Positions 47,508-58,503 of a stretch of DNA of 63,949 nt are shown here, one piece after another (position 1 is the first letter of the stretch; the number at the start of each line of letters is the position of its first letter). The notes under the pieces were generated by a model. That model was given only the letters and a program-made list of their open reading frames with translations, did not search any database and was not told where the DNA came from. The stretch lies in NCBI GenBank assembly GCA_015852425.1, contig JAAAIG010000023.1, forward strand, positions 45,775 to 109,723, written 5' to 3'. Source of the stretch: Gryganskiella cystojenkinii. Lineage: Eukaryota; Mortierellomycota; Mortierellomycetes; Mortierellales; Mortierellaceae. The position numbers were made by a program, and so were the translations under genes.

Positions 47508-49545
47508 AAATGTGCAAGATTAGAATTAAATGGAGAAACGCGCGTTGAAAATTGATTGCTCTTGTCTGTGAGTGAGATTGAGATTGAGATTAGGAAGAAG
47601 AAGAAGACGACGAGAAGAGAAGGAGGGTGGAGAGTGTGGCGATGATTTGTAATTTCCCAAATTGAATTAGAAGAGATAATTTGGCCAACGAGCAAAGGAG
47701 GGGAGAAAGAGGGAATGAGGAAATGGGATGAAAATGAAAATGAATTGTTCAATTAAAAGAAAAATAAAAAGGAAGGGGTATCTCCTCTTTTCCGTGTTCC
47801 TTTTCATTTCCCGTCTTTCAGTGCTCTCTTTCCCCTTTGACGAGGTCTTTATTTCTCTTTCCATGGTATCTTTGCCAGTGAACGGCGCAAAGAAAGGGAA
47901 AAAATATCGATTCCTTGCCGAGCAAGTTGAATCACAGCTCTTGAATGAGGAGTAGACACTGCACGATCGCCGTGACCCTCTTTCTCGCTCTTCTCTTTTT
48001 CTTCTTCTTCTCCTTCTCCAACAATACCATCCTCCTCGTCCTTTATTTCTTCCGAGGAAGAAGAAAAGAAGAAAAAATCGCTTCTCAGCTGGACGGACCT
48101 CCTCCCCTCTTGGGAAGCCACTTTTTGATCGACCTAGGGGGCAGCAGAGGTTCTCCACTCATATGCTGTGCCACAAAAGCAGAAACAAGCGCACAGAATG
48201 AATTGTACACGCTTTACAGAAAAAAGAAGGGGTGTGTATGACGCACGTTGCACACACAGCAACAACACGAGAAAATAGACACAAAGTGTGTTCTGAGGAA
48301 TGATCGTCCTTGATGGCAGCGCACGCAATAACAATCGAAATGAGTGGAATAGAGATCTGTCAACAATGAGAGCCACGAAACATGGTTGCTCCGGCGCAAA
48401 TTCTATTTGTCACTCTTCTCTGTCTCTGACTCTGACCTGAGACCAAAGATCATAAAACACCGTCATCAGGATCAGCTTCACTCCCTAAAGGGTGTATGTC
48501 CTACTTTGGCTCTGTGAACAGCAAGAACTGGCCTCACTTTTGAAAGCAATTAAACATTGATGGCATCACCGATCGCCAAGCACTAGAGCAGAGGTTCCTC
48601 TCTTGCAATCTCCACACAGTCGATTCTTTGCGGGGGGGATCCGATCCTTCTCCGCACAAAGACAAAAAGAATAAAAAGAAAATTGGTGGCAACTAAAGCA
48701 CCCCGACAAAAAAATCCAGGGCCAAACCTTGTTTTTCTCTTTCTCGTTCTCTCTCTCCTTCATCTTTTTCTGTCTCCATCGGAGATGCGTCCAAGCTGTT
48801 TTATTTTTGTGCCTTTCTAGTCTACCCACATCCATCCATGTCAGGCCAGGGCAATCACCATCATCACTGTCATCAACAACCACCTTTGTGGTAAGGTATG
48901 GATCCCCGTCTCAACGATTCCAAAGACAGGATCCCAGAGAAGGCCAGTGAGGGCAGGAAGGATCCAAACAAAACAATTTTTTTGGCCTTTTTTTTCACAA
49001 CAGACACACTCCCACTTGACAGGTCAAATCGATATCGGAATCTTGCACGATATCACTCTTTGGATCTATTTTTTTTTCTTTCCATTCGAGTCCATGACAT
49101 GACGACAAAAACCTACGAAAATAAAGGATGTGCACCTATATTTTACCTTGCGTTCATGCGAAATGAGCTTGTCCAAAAGGGAAAAAGTAAAACCTCGTCC
49201 CTTCTCACAAGAGAAAATAAACCCACGTTGCACCACTGCCCGCCTTAACCTCATCAACTCCCCACCTCCACTCCTCTCCTTTGCTTTCCCTCTCTCTTTC
49301 TCATCACTGCCATCGTTGACGAGAAGAATAAAATACAATAAAATCTGTTCCTGTCCCTCCCGTCCCTCAAGTTTTTTTTATTCAACAGTCGTCTCACGGA
49401 CCAAAAGCTTCTCGCTCCCTCTCTCTTTTCCTTTTTTTATTTTCTCCTCCCTTTGTTCCTAGTTGCTCGTTGTTATATTTTCTCCACATCTTACCATTTT
49501 TCGGTTCATCTTTGTCTTTTCATAAGAAAAAGATCGCCAATAGTC
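47018..49545. other. Large divergent promoter region
   Basis: 2.5 kb between the AFF-like gene and the H2C2/Q-rich gene. Long purine/pyrimidine tracts and a TG microsatellite occur. Several overlapping ORFs are low-complexity reads of these tracts. No gene is supported. Confidence 0.45.
47471..47507. repeat. TG microsatellite
   Basis: (TG)n with a short TATA interruption; could form Z-DNA and be length-polymorphic. Confidence 0.85.
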
Positions 49546-52500
49546 ATGAACACCGTCGCTCTTCATCCCATTAGAAGATCGCCTTCTTCAGCGTCGGCAG
49601 CACCGGCGACATCGCCTTCATTGGCAGAATTATCTGCGACGGCAAATCTCCTTCATCTCAAAAGCAGCTCCCAGACCTTTATCAAACCTTATCCTAATCA
49701 CTCACAACCACCTCCTCATCCGTACAGCCAGAACCAGCATCATAAACAACAAGAACAACAACAGCAACAACGTCAGCTTCAAAAGACCCTCTCCTCTACC
49801 TCTCTCACTTCCCTCGCTGCCGCTACAACGAACGCAAACAACAGCTCGACCCTCCAACATAGTCATTTCCCTCCGATCAAGAACAGATCCTCGCTCTTCT
49901 TTAATACCTCCACAACCTCCCTATCACAATACCCAAAGTTCGGATCGAGTTCACGCGATTTCTTGTACCACAGTAATAGCGCCTCACGCTTGGCGTTCTC
50001 AACCTCGTACGACGGATTCTTTTCCGATGATGTGTATGCTGGTGGTAGTGACGATGTCTTGATCACAGCTGGCGTGAGTGGCGGTAGTGGTGGTAGTGCC
50101 GGTGCCAGTGGAGGAGCAGGTACGGGTATCATGGAGTTTGAGGACAGTCGGTACTATGAAGGACGATATGAAGACCGAGACCATGAATACGAAGACGACG
50201 GTTTTTATCGACACCAAATAAACCACTCAAATCAGCATAATCACCAACAGCAAAAGCAGCAACCTCAAGCTCAAGCTCGCAGCAACAGTCACCATCATCT
50301 TCCAGGCAGCCATAGTCGAGAGAACCTTTTTCGGCAACGACAATTACGCTTATCGGAGGAACCAGCCCCTTCAGAACCAACCATCTTTGCAGGTAATCCG
50401 ACCCGGTCATATGAACGTCAGCAACCGCAAGCAAGGGACCAAATAATGCCGATGGAAGTCTCTTGTTCTTCCGTTCCTGCCACGAGGCAGAGAGCACAGG
50501 AGAAAGAGAATGATGAAGAAGAAGAAGATGAAGATGAAGAAGATGAGAAGAACATCTACAACAACGATAACGTTAACGGAGAGCCAATATTACAACCACA
50601 ACCACAACACCAGCACTCGCATCACCATCATCAACACCAACAACAACAACAACGGCAGCCACACGAGATGCAACAGCGGTCTCCGAAATTGAAATCTTCC
50701 GCCTCCTCTTCTTCTTCCTCGTCGTCTTTTACTTTATCGTCGCGTTCATCTCTGATGCTTCTGCCTCTCCGTGGCCACGAGAGTCAGTCCTTCTTCCAAC
50801 GAGACTTTTGCATGGGGCAGGAGAGTGAGGAGGCTGGCCAGGAGGGCAAAGGCTGCAGTGAGGAGGAAGACGAGGACGAGAACGAGTACGGACCTCTGTA
50901 CGAATCCAAGGAGCCACAGCAACATCAAAATCAACAAAAACAAAAACAACAGCAACATCAACAGACTCAGGAGGAGAAAGGGGTCAAGGAGTCAGGGGGG
51001 ACTGAACATCTGTCCAAGTCCAAAAAGATGCTGAAGCGAAAGAGTCTTCAATTGGAACTTCATCTGCACTCGTCCGACAAGTCCTCTGTCCTGGATCACG
51101 ATCTCGACAGTGACGACTTTGGTTATGGATACCACCATCACTATCAGACAGGGTCACCTATGGCCCCCAACCAGGATCATGGTCAAGACGAAGTTATCCC
51201 CGACCAAGAGAAGCCTATGCACAACAAGAGACGGAAAAAGGGCAGTTCCTCAGACACGCGATTGGCTGTTGTGGATCCAGCAAAGAAGGGACCAGTGCAT
51301 ATGCAAGGAGAACATCAGCAACGGCAGTCCGGTGGTGCAACAACTGCCGATGAGGCAACTGATTTCCAGGGAGAATCACAGCAACAACAATACTATCGGA
51401 TGCACCACTACCAACACCAGCAACACCTGGGACCCTATGGAAGTGATACTCTGTCGCCACAAACGACAACACATCCTCTATCTATGCATCGTCCAACACC
51501 CAGTTCCCAATCCCATTTCATTGACTTGTGCGGCCATGCCACCCAGCAAGATATCGAACAAACATATGCTCATCCGCCTCAACATCAAAACCAATCGCAT
51601 GCGCGTCGTCATGACCCTGGTGATGACCTTGACCCGTCCTCGTCCTCGACTCTTTCCACCTCCTCTAGTTCTGCCTTTGCGTCCTCGCACTCGAGCAACT
51701 TTATCACCGAAGACCAGTTTCTGTTACTTGCCGAGGACTACCTCCTTTCGCTCTCGCCCAAGAAGAGAGAGAAAGCCTTGTTGTCCAACTCGATGTATCA
51801 AAAGATTCTTATGGTCTTGATCCAACCAAAGAACACCCAGGTCTCGACGGCCCAGTTCCGGTTCTGGGCGAAGAAGATGTTTACGCTCTCGACCACGCCC
51901 ACGCATCATGTCGTCTGTCATGGAGGCAAGCCCGTGGCTACTAAAGAGTGTCTGTATGACGTATTGGTCTATTGTCATCGCAAGAGTTCTCATGGTGGCC
52001 GTGACAAGACTTCTGCAGAGGTAAAGGATCTTCCAAAAAAAACAGCATGAATTTGTTTTTGACATAGCTTGATATTTTACTTATGACTTCTACTGTTTCT
52101 CCAAATTAGGTCCGTCAACACTACTCATGGGTGCCCAAGGAGTTGATTGCTCGGTTTGTGAAGCATTGTCCACTTTGCTTGAGCAGACGTACAACACAAC
52201 CACGCTCCTCTGGTCTGAACGATAGACCAGACTCTTCGGCCTCGTACTACTCTGGATACCCTCGTGGCCATGTAAAAGACGAGGAGGCCGATGACCAGTA
52301 CGATCAACACGACCAAGAACAAGTAGAGGACGAGGATTGCGATGCTCAGTCTGTACAAACGCCATTCAACGGTGACACACCAGCAGAGCAACAGTACCAG
52401 CAACGACAGTCTCCTTGGTCGCATCCTCAATGTCCTCAGGATCAGTATCCCCTTCCTCTGACTAGACCAGGGTACGACGCCCCCTTTTCGCAGCAATGGG

Positions 52501-53246
52501 ATCATCATCAACAACAACAGCAGCAGCAGCAGCAGCAGCAGAATCAACAGCACCAAACATCGCAATTTCAACGTCAGCTCAACCACCGTCATCAGATCAA
52601 CCGTCAAATGCAAAGCCCAGTTCACAGTATTTCGGACAACGAGGAAGAAAGACAACAAGACATGGTAGATTCTCACGATTTCAAGGGTGAGGATCAAAGC
52701 TGTCTCAATAGTCTCGTCAGAGGGGCTTTCCTTGGAGATGAGCGTCCGTTGCCTGGTTGTCGAGCTCTGATGTATCCTCAGAATGGTCATGCTCTCCACC
52801 AGCACTCACATGGGCTTATCCAGAAGCAGCAGCAGCAGCAACAACAATATGAGCCCGCATCACCGTCAACACCCATCGCGGTCGTTCATCCAAATGGTCA
52901 TATCCTTCACGATCGGCATCCGATCCTGAACAGTGCTCGTCTCCTAGGGCTCGATCAAGGGGTCGCTACTTCCAATGCTACCAGTGCTGCCACTGCTGCT
53001 GCCGGAGCCAGAGGAGGGATGGTGCTGTCTGCTTTCCCGATGACACCCTCACCATCCTTTCATCACCGACAAGCGCTCTCGCTGTCGCCTCTTCACCTGA
53101 ATACCGCGGCACTTCGAGCAAGGTTGTTGCCTCAGTTGCATCCTGTTTCTGGACTTGCGGATGCTGCCAGTCTAAACTCTCCCATAGACATGGACACTGA
53201 ACAAGCGGAAGGCATACTTTCTGAGGATCGCTGTCAAGATCTTTAA
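49546..53246 (+). CDS. Q-rich protein with integrase-type H2C2 zinc domain
   Basis: Two exons, 49546-52020 and 52110-53246, give 1203 aa. Most is Gln/His/Ser-rich with acidic and Gly tracts, typical of a nuclear regulator. Around residues 735-850 lies an ordered block: an acidic helix (EDQFLLLAEDYLLSLSPKKRE), FRFWAKKMFTLS, VCHGGKPVATKECLYDVLVYCH and HGGRDKTSAE, then across the splice VRQHYSWVPKELIARFVKHCPLC. His811, His816, Cys845 and Cys848 give H-X4-H-X28-C-X2-C, the zinc-binding pattern of retroviral/Ty3-type integrase N-termini, without any catalytic integrase core. Related fungal DNA-binding proteins, such as Spt10, use a similar finger. A domesticated DNA-binding role is inferred. ATG 49546 was chosen; upstream in-frame sequence is hydrophobic leader. 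Confidence 0.8.
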
Positions 53247-53545
53247 ATGCCACCAAATACCCAGCCTGATCCCAACCGAATTAAAAAAACCCCCCATATC
53301 TAAGTTTGAACCCCTTAAGATCAGCCTCTGCAGTAATGAGTGAGCCCTCCAATGCACTTTGAACCGTTTCGCGAAGAGCGCGATTCCATCATTCGCATCA
53401 TCACAGACTCAACAAAAGATACAAGGATAAAGAACATCGACACACGGAACAAGACCAAAAACAGGAAGCCAAGAACAGAACAACTCAGATACCTCGTCTC
53501 TCCCATCACCACCATCAGCTCTCACATCAAGAAGTTCACATCATT
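53247..53545. other. Short intergenic before BET5
   Basis: 3' flank of the Q-rich gene and A/C-rich leader of BET5; no gene is seen. Confidence 0.5.
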
Positions 53546-54277
53546 ATGATTTACAACATGTACATCTTTGACAGGCACTGTCAATGTATCTACTACCACG
53601 ACTGGCATCGAGGACATACCGCCAAGACAGCCTTTGAAAACAATGATCCCCTGGCGTCCAACCCCAGTGGCGGCGGAGGTTCGACCACGACTACAACAAC
53701 CATGACTGACCCAAGACAAGGCATGAACATGTCCCTAGAAGAAGAAGGCAAACTTGTCTATGGTGTCGTTTACTCGCTCAGGAACCTAGTCAAGAAACTC
53801 GGCAAGACGTGAGTGACCTTTCTCTTTTTTTTTGTTTGACTGGTTTTTTATTGCTTGCCTCTTTTTCTTTCATCGTCATCCATTTTGGCACGGCCATTGA
53901 TCTCTAAGCTGGAAGAGAAATCAAACAACAAGTTAGGGGAAACAGAAACTAAACCCCCTTGCTCGCTTTTTTCTTGTCACCGTTGAAATAGCCAGGATGG
54001 ATTCATCGCTTACAAGACCTCACACTACAAGTTACATTACTTTGAGACGCTGACTGGACTCAAGTTTGTGCTCAACTCGGACCCAGGTGTTGAATCACTT
54101 CAGGGAGCACTCCGTCAAATCTATACCCAAATCTTTGTCGAACTCGTGGTCAAGAACCCTCTGGCGAGTGCATCTCTTCAACAAGGTCAAGTCAACCCAG
54201 AGACGATGGGCGCAGAGGGATTCAGAAATGGCGTCGATCGGTTCGTACGGTCATTGACCATGTTCGAAACTCTTTGA
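53546..54277 (+). CDS. BET5: TRAPP complex subunit BET5/TRAPPC1
   Basis: Two exons, 53546-53808 and 53992-54277, give 182 aa. The sequence begins IYNMYIFDRHCQCIYYHDWHR, the signature longin start of Bet5/TRAPPC1, then after a low-complexity Gly/Thr insert, EGKLVYGVVYSLRNLVKKLG; exon 2 has YKTSHYKLHYFETLTGLKFVL and the terminal helix IYTQIFVELVVKNPL. The protein is a core subunit of the TRAPP tether, an exchange factor for Ypt1/Rab1 in ER-to-Golgi traffic. It is about 23 residues longer than yeast Bet5; the insert accounts for part of this. Phase and motif continuity support the join. Confidence 0.93.
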
Positions 54278-54855
54278 TTCTTATATGTCAGAAGTAAAGA
54301 GACCGAATGAGTGAGAGAGAGGCTGTCCCAATTCTTCATGCTCGGGAAATACCATTTCCGATGGAAATAATCAACAACATCAGAATAGACAGCATCAACA
54401 ACCACTACAGAGAACACGGCCGTGCACCTCAGCACACACAACTCAAATAAAACAAAAAAGCGAGCAAACAACAAAAAAAAAAAAAAAAGAGAGAGAGTGC
54501 CAGTTGATATCTTCCTGGCGCTCATGTGAGTTGGCCTTTACCTGTTCCTTTCCGTTCAATGATGCAGGAAAGAAAGGGAGGGCTTGGAGACTCTGCCCAA
54601 GATGAATATGACAAGCTTTAAAGATCTGTGGGTATCCAATTGACCAGTTCTCAGTATTGTCAGTTCCGTGTCCAGCAGCGCATTTTTCTACAGTGCCACA
54701 TGAGCACAAGCATGAACTTTATCGATTTCGCCTGAATTACTTACATTTTGCAGACGCACGTCCTTTTTTTTTTCTTCTCATTCTTTGACTTCCCATTCTC
54801 TCATTCCTTACCTCAATCCATTTTTTTCCCCTCATAAAAACACAAACAAGCGATT
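54278..54855. other. Intergenic, BET5/arrestin 2
   Basis: About 580 bp with an A16 run near 54473-54488; no gene is seen. Confidence 0.5.
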
Positions 54856-56388
54856 ATGGCCATTGTTAGGTATAAAAAACTGAGTCTCGAGGTTCCTTCG
54901 TTTGAAGTTGGACCAAACGGCATCCCAATCTTTTACGGGACTGCAGAATCTCCGGTGACGATCCGAGGACGAGTTACCTTCGAAACCCAGCATGAGTGCA
55001 AGGGTAGTTACGTCCATGTCCAATTTTTAGCCGTTGAAAAAGTCGAATGGAGAGGTATGCATCATATCTAACAAGAGCAGGGCTTTACCAGTTAGAGTTA
55101 CTCCTCACGCATTTTTTTTTTTGGGCTTCTGTTCTTTTTTTTAAAAAAAAAGTCAGCGCCGGGAATATGGATCGCGTCTACAAAAACCAACAAGTTTTTC
55201 AGGATTTTAATTTCAGGATGAAACTCCCTCATGTGCCCGTGATCGAAGAAGTCGATCCGGTCTCGGGAAGGACCGTCCTCAAGGGTCTCCAGGACCGAGT
55301 CGTCCCCGGGGCTTACTCTCAAGAGTTCACGATCCCTATCGATCATGGCTTGCCCTCGTCCTCGATCGGGCTGTACAACAAGATGCGTTATCGAATCATT
55401 GCGACCTTGGTCCGAGCTTCTCCTAGTTCAAACGTCCAGGTGAAACAGAGACTATGGGTCCTGAACAGCAAGATCCCAGCCCCTGAATTGAATCCCGATG
55501 ACGAGGATGAACTGCGTCAGAGAGGGTGGAGCACATACTCGGGGGTGTTTGATAGAGATATTCGGTATCAGTGTTCTTATCCATGGTATTCAACCCGTCT
55601 TGGTTACAAAGTCCCGATTTGGTTCCGACTCGAATCCATTGATCGCAAAGTGGAAAAGAATCGAGACACAGTAGCGGCAGCAGCAGCAGCGACAGCGGCG
55701 ACAGTGACAACGGTATCGGTCATTGGATCGACCGCAGAATCACAACTGCAACATCAACAAGCATTGGGGACCAGAGATCCGTCACCTCAACAATTCCCAC
55801 AAAGGATGCAATCTGAAGGTCGAAAGTTCAAGGTCTCGGGTGCGACTGCTCAACTGGACGAGAAACGCGTGGTTCGATCCGCGAATGGCTATCAACACAG
55901 CATGGGTCGAAAGATCTTCAGATTAGATATCCTCAAGGAGCACGATCACTGCCCGATTCATGCCAAAAGCGCCAGCGAAGAGTCGTCCTCGAACGATGAG
56001 CCCAAGAGCAGTGCCAATAAGACTAGCAGTAGTACACGCTGGCAAAGACTCATCTTGGTAGACCTTCCAAACATCTGGACTATGAACCCGGATTCGAGAA
56101 CAAGGTTAATCACAACGTGGCATATTCTCAAGGTCAAGATCGATATCAAGTTTGGGTTCCTGCACTCGCTGCAGTTGGAGTATAAGAGTAAGCTTGAAAG
56201 ACGTTGTCAACCCATCACGAAAGTTCTTGTTGACATAAATGACTTGCGGATCTAGCCTAATCATACTCTCATCCTTCAAAAATCTGACTATTCTGCTCTT
56301 TATAGTTCCCTTGATTGTCCAGGTCCCCCGTCCTCCATCCTGTCCATCGAACAAGCGCAAGCTTCTTCCTTCAGTTGTAGGCCACTAA
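54856..56388 (+). CDS. Arrestin-domain protein 2
   Basis: Three exons, 54856-55054, 55153-56187 and 56306-56388, give 438 aa. Both introns are phase 1, matching arrestin 1 and 3. The N-terminus (KLSLEVPSFEVGPNGIPIFYG, HECKGSYVHVQFLAVEKVEW) parallels the other two. Exon 2 adds VVPGAYSQEFTIPIDHGLPSS and RYRIIATLVRASPSSNVQV. A low-complexity Ala/Thr/Gln and Ser insert (about residues 245-380) separates the two arrestin halves. The last exon, IPLIVQVPRPP, is the final strand. The acceptor at 55152 follows a poly-T then poly-A run; an acceptor 4 bp downstream shifts the frame. A cargo adaptor role is expected by family; no PPxY is evident. Confidence 0.82.
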
Positions 56389-56992
56389 ATAAATAAAAAG
56401 AAAAAAAGAAAAGCGCGTTCTTTGAACTCTGCCCTGATTGCAGGCCTTGATGGAGCTGATCCGCAACAAAACAAAGCCATTGACTCCGTTCCATCTGATC
56501 ATCAGCCAACGCCGAGCCTTTTTTTGTTCTTCTTCTCCTTCGTTTGCTGTTCTACCGTGTCGACTCGGTTAGGAGTGTCTACGAACAAGAAATGATTCTG
56601 GTCTTTTTCGCCCCTCTGCCTCGCCCGATAGGCTTCTTTGAAGAAATTAGCCGAGATCCAAGTATGCATTAGTCAAAGGGCTGTGTGCCTGAGTAATCTG
56701 TGTGACCATCTCCAGAACCACGCGTTATTTTTTTGCAACAGCCGACGCGCTCTTTTTTTCCCTGAATATATTTGCCTTGGCGATCTCTCCTCCCCTCCTT
56801 CTCCCCCTCCTCCTCCTTGCCTACCTCAGTCGCCACAAGATTACTAAGATAGTGCTGTGTCATGTCGTGCAGTGTCGTTTCGCGCCGTCGAAGGACCCGA
56901 CTTGCTGTTTTTATTCCTTGGCACAGGTCATAGTGCAATTACCGACACAAAAATCGAAAAACAAGATCCAATCAAGGACAGACAACATAAAA

Positions 56993-57010
56993 ATATATAT
57001 ATATATAATA
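56993..57010. repeat. AT microsatellite
   Basis: A run of about eight TA units within A-rich sequence. Confidence 0.8.
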
Positions 57011-58080
57011 GCATTGGCAACAGCCCATGCCAAAAAAAAACGTAGACAACCTTATTCTAGTTGGATATGACCATTGAGAGACGTTGGTTTCGTGTGAATG
57101 ATCAAATAGCTAAATGTCAGCATTAAGACAATATGACCGGAAGAACCGTGTCCGGTCCAATCCGTGCAAGCTGTGGTTGATCCTTTGAACAAATTCCGAG
57201 GTTTCACGAAAAGGTTTGAAGCGATCGAGGGGGGCCGAATGCTCCCGGTTGACTTGGCATTTTTCAATTGACAATAAGAGACTCGTGACGTCTCCGTTCG
57301 ATCATTTCTTCCTACTGGCATACTGTCTCTGACCATGGACCCATGGTCGACTTGGGGCTATCGTTCAACGAGGTCAGTCCATCCAAGCCAGAATCAATTG
57401 AACGTGGTCGTCACATTTAATTCATTCAATTGCCACCAAATTGGACAGGAAGTGTTTCACGCCGCTCTGTGGATAACGAACAACGAGGGTGACTTTGCCT
57501 CCTCCTTTTGGACATTTTTTTTCACTCTAATTCGAAGAGTCGAACATTTTCAGGGCTTCGACTTTTGAACATCAAAGCCTAGAATTGAATTCCTCTCTCT
57601 CAAAGGGTTCAAAACGATGGAAGAGAGGATCTCCCCTCGTTTGCTCAATCGAAGCCCATAAAGAACACAGCCCTGTTCCTTTTCCCCTACATGAGCTCCT
57701 ACAAAGAAAATGCCGGACGGTTGGTGGTTGTGTTTTTAAAAAAAAGCCCTTGATCTAAGAAGAGATCGAAGGTTCACCTCAATTCCTTGAAGCAAAAAAA
57801 GAAATCAAAGTGCTGTTGCCCAGCCCTGGGCATTTCTTTTCAAATGTCGGGCAGCATGTTTGGGCTGTCTTTGTACCCTGTGAGTCGTCAAGAGAAAAAA
57901 AGAAGTCCTTCTCCCATCCTGGCTTCTTGGCCATCTGGCTAATTGCAGTCAGTGCTCAGTATTCTGCCGCTGATCGGTTTTTTTTGGTATCTGTTGTTAT
58001 TGTCTGTGAGACAACAGACAACCAGAAGAAAGAAAGACACGTAGGAAGCATAGTAGAACATCCCGGGGTCTCATCCTTTT

Positions 58081-58100
58081 CTCTCTCTCTCTCTCTCTCT
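58081..58100. repeat. CT microsatellite
   Basis: Ten CT units in a longer pyrimidine tract upstream of arrestin 3. Confidence 0.85.
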
Positions 58101-58503
58101 GTCTCCACGCACAGTCTCTTTCTCTGTGTTACTCCTTGCATTTTGTTTGCCATGCTTAAAAAACAAAATATAAATACAAAGCTTTGAAAAAGGTGGGATG
58201 ACACTTTCTTTGTCTTCATCTCTTTCAAAGATCCCTTTTTTTTGCACTTTCCATCCCTGGACAATTTTTTTTATATTTGCCTTTCTCTGTCTTGGACGTT
58301 GCCCCCCTCCCCCCAAACCTCCATATTGAGATCAATATTCAGTTTTCCGTGACCTGCACCTTCTTTGTCCCAGCCCTCCTTTTTTTCTTTCTCATTCTCT
58401 TCCCGCTCTTTTTTTCTTTTTCTCTTTCTTTCACTCGTTTTTTTCTCTTTCGTTTTCCCTCTCCTCTTATATTTGTTTTATCACTCGTCATTCGAAAACG
58501 ACC

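Larger units (their letters stand above)
56389..58503. other. Intergenic between arrestin 2 and 3
   Basis: 2.1 kb with no convincing gene. Holds an AT microsatellite near 56993-57010, a CT microsatellite at 58081-58100 and a strongly T/C-rich leader to 58503. Confidence 0.45.

Noticed and set aside
51110..51820. 236-codon plus frame inside the Q-rich gene
   Set aside because: Alternate-frame read of low-complexity CAA/CAT repeats.
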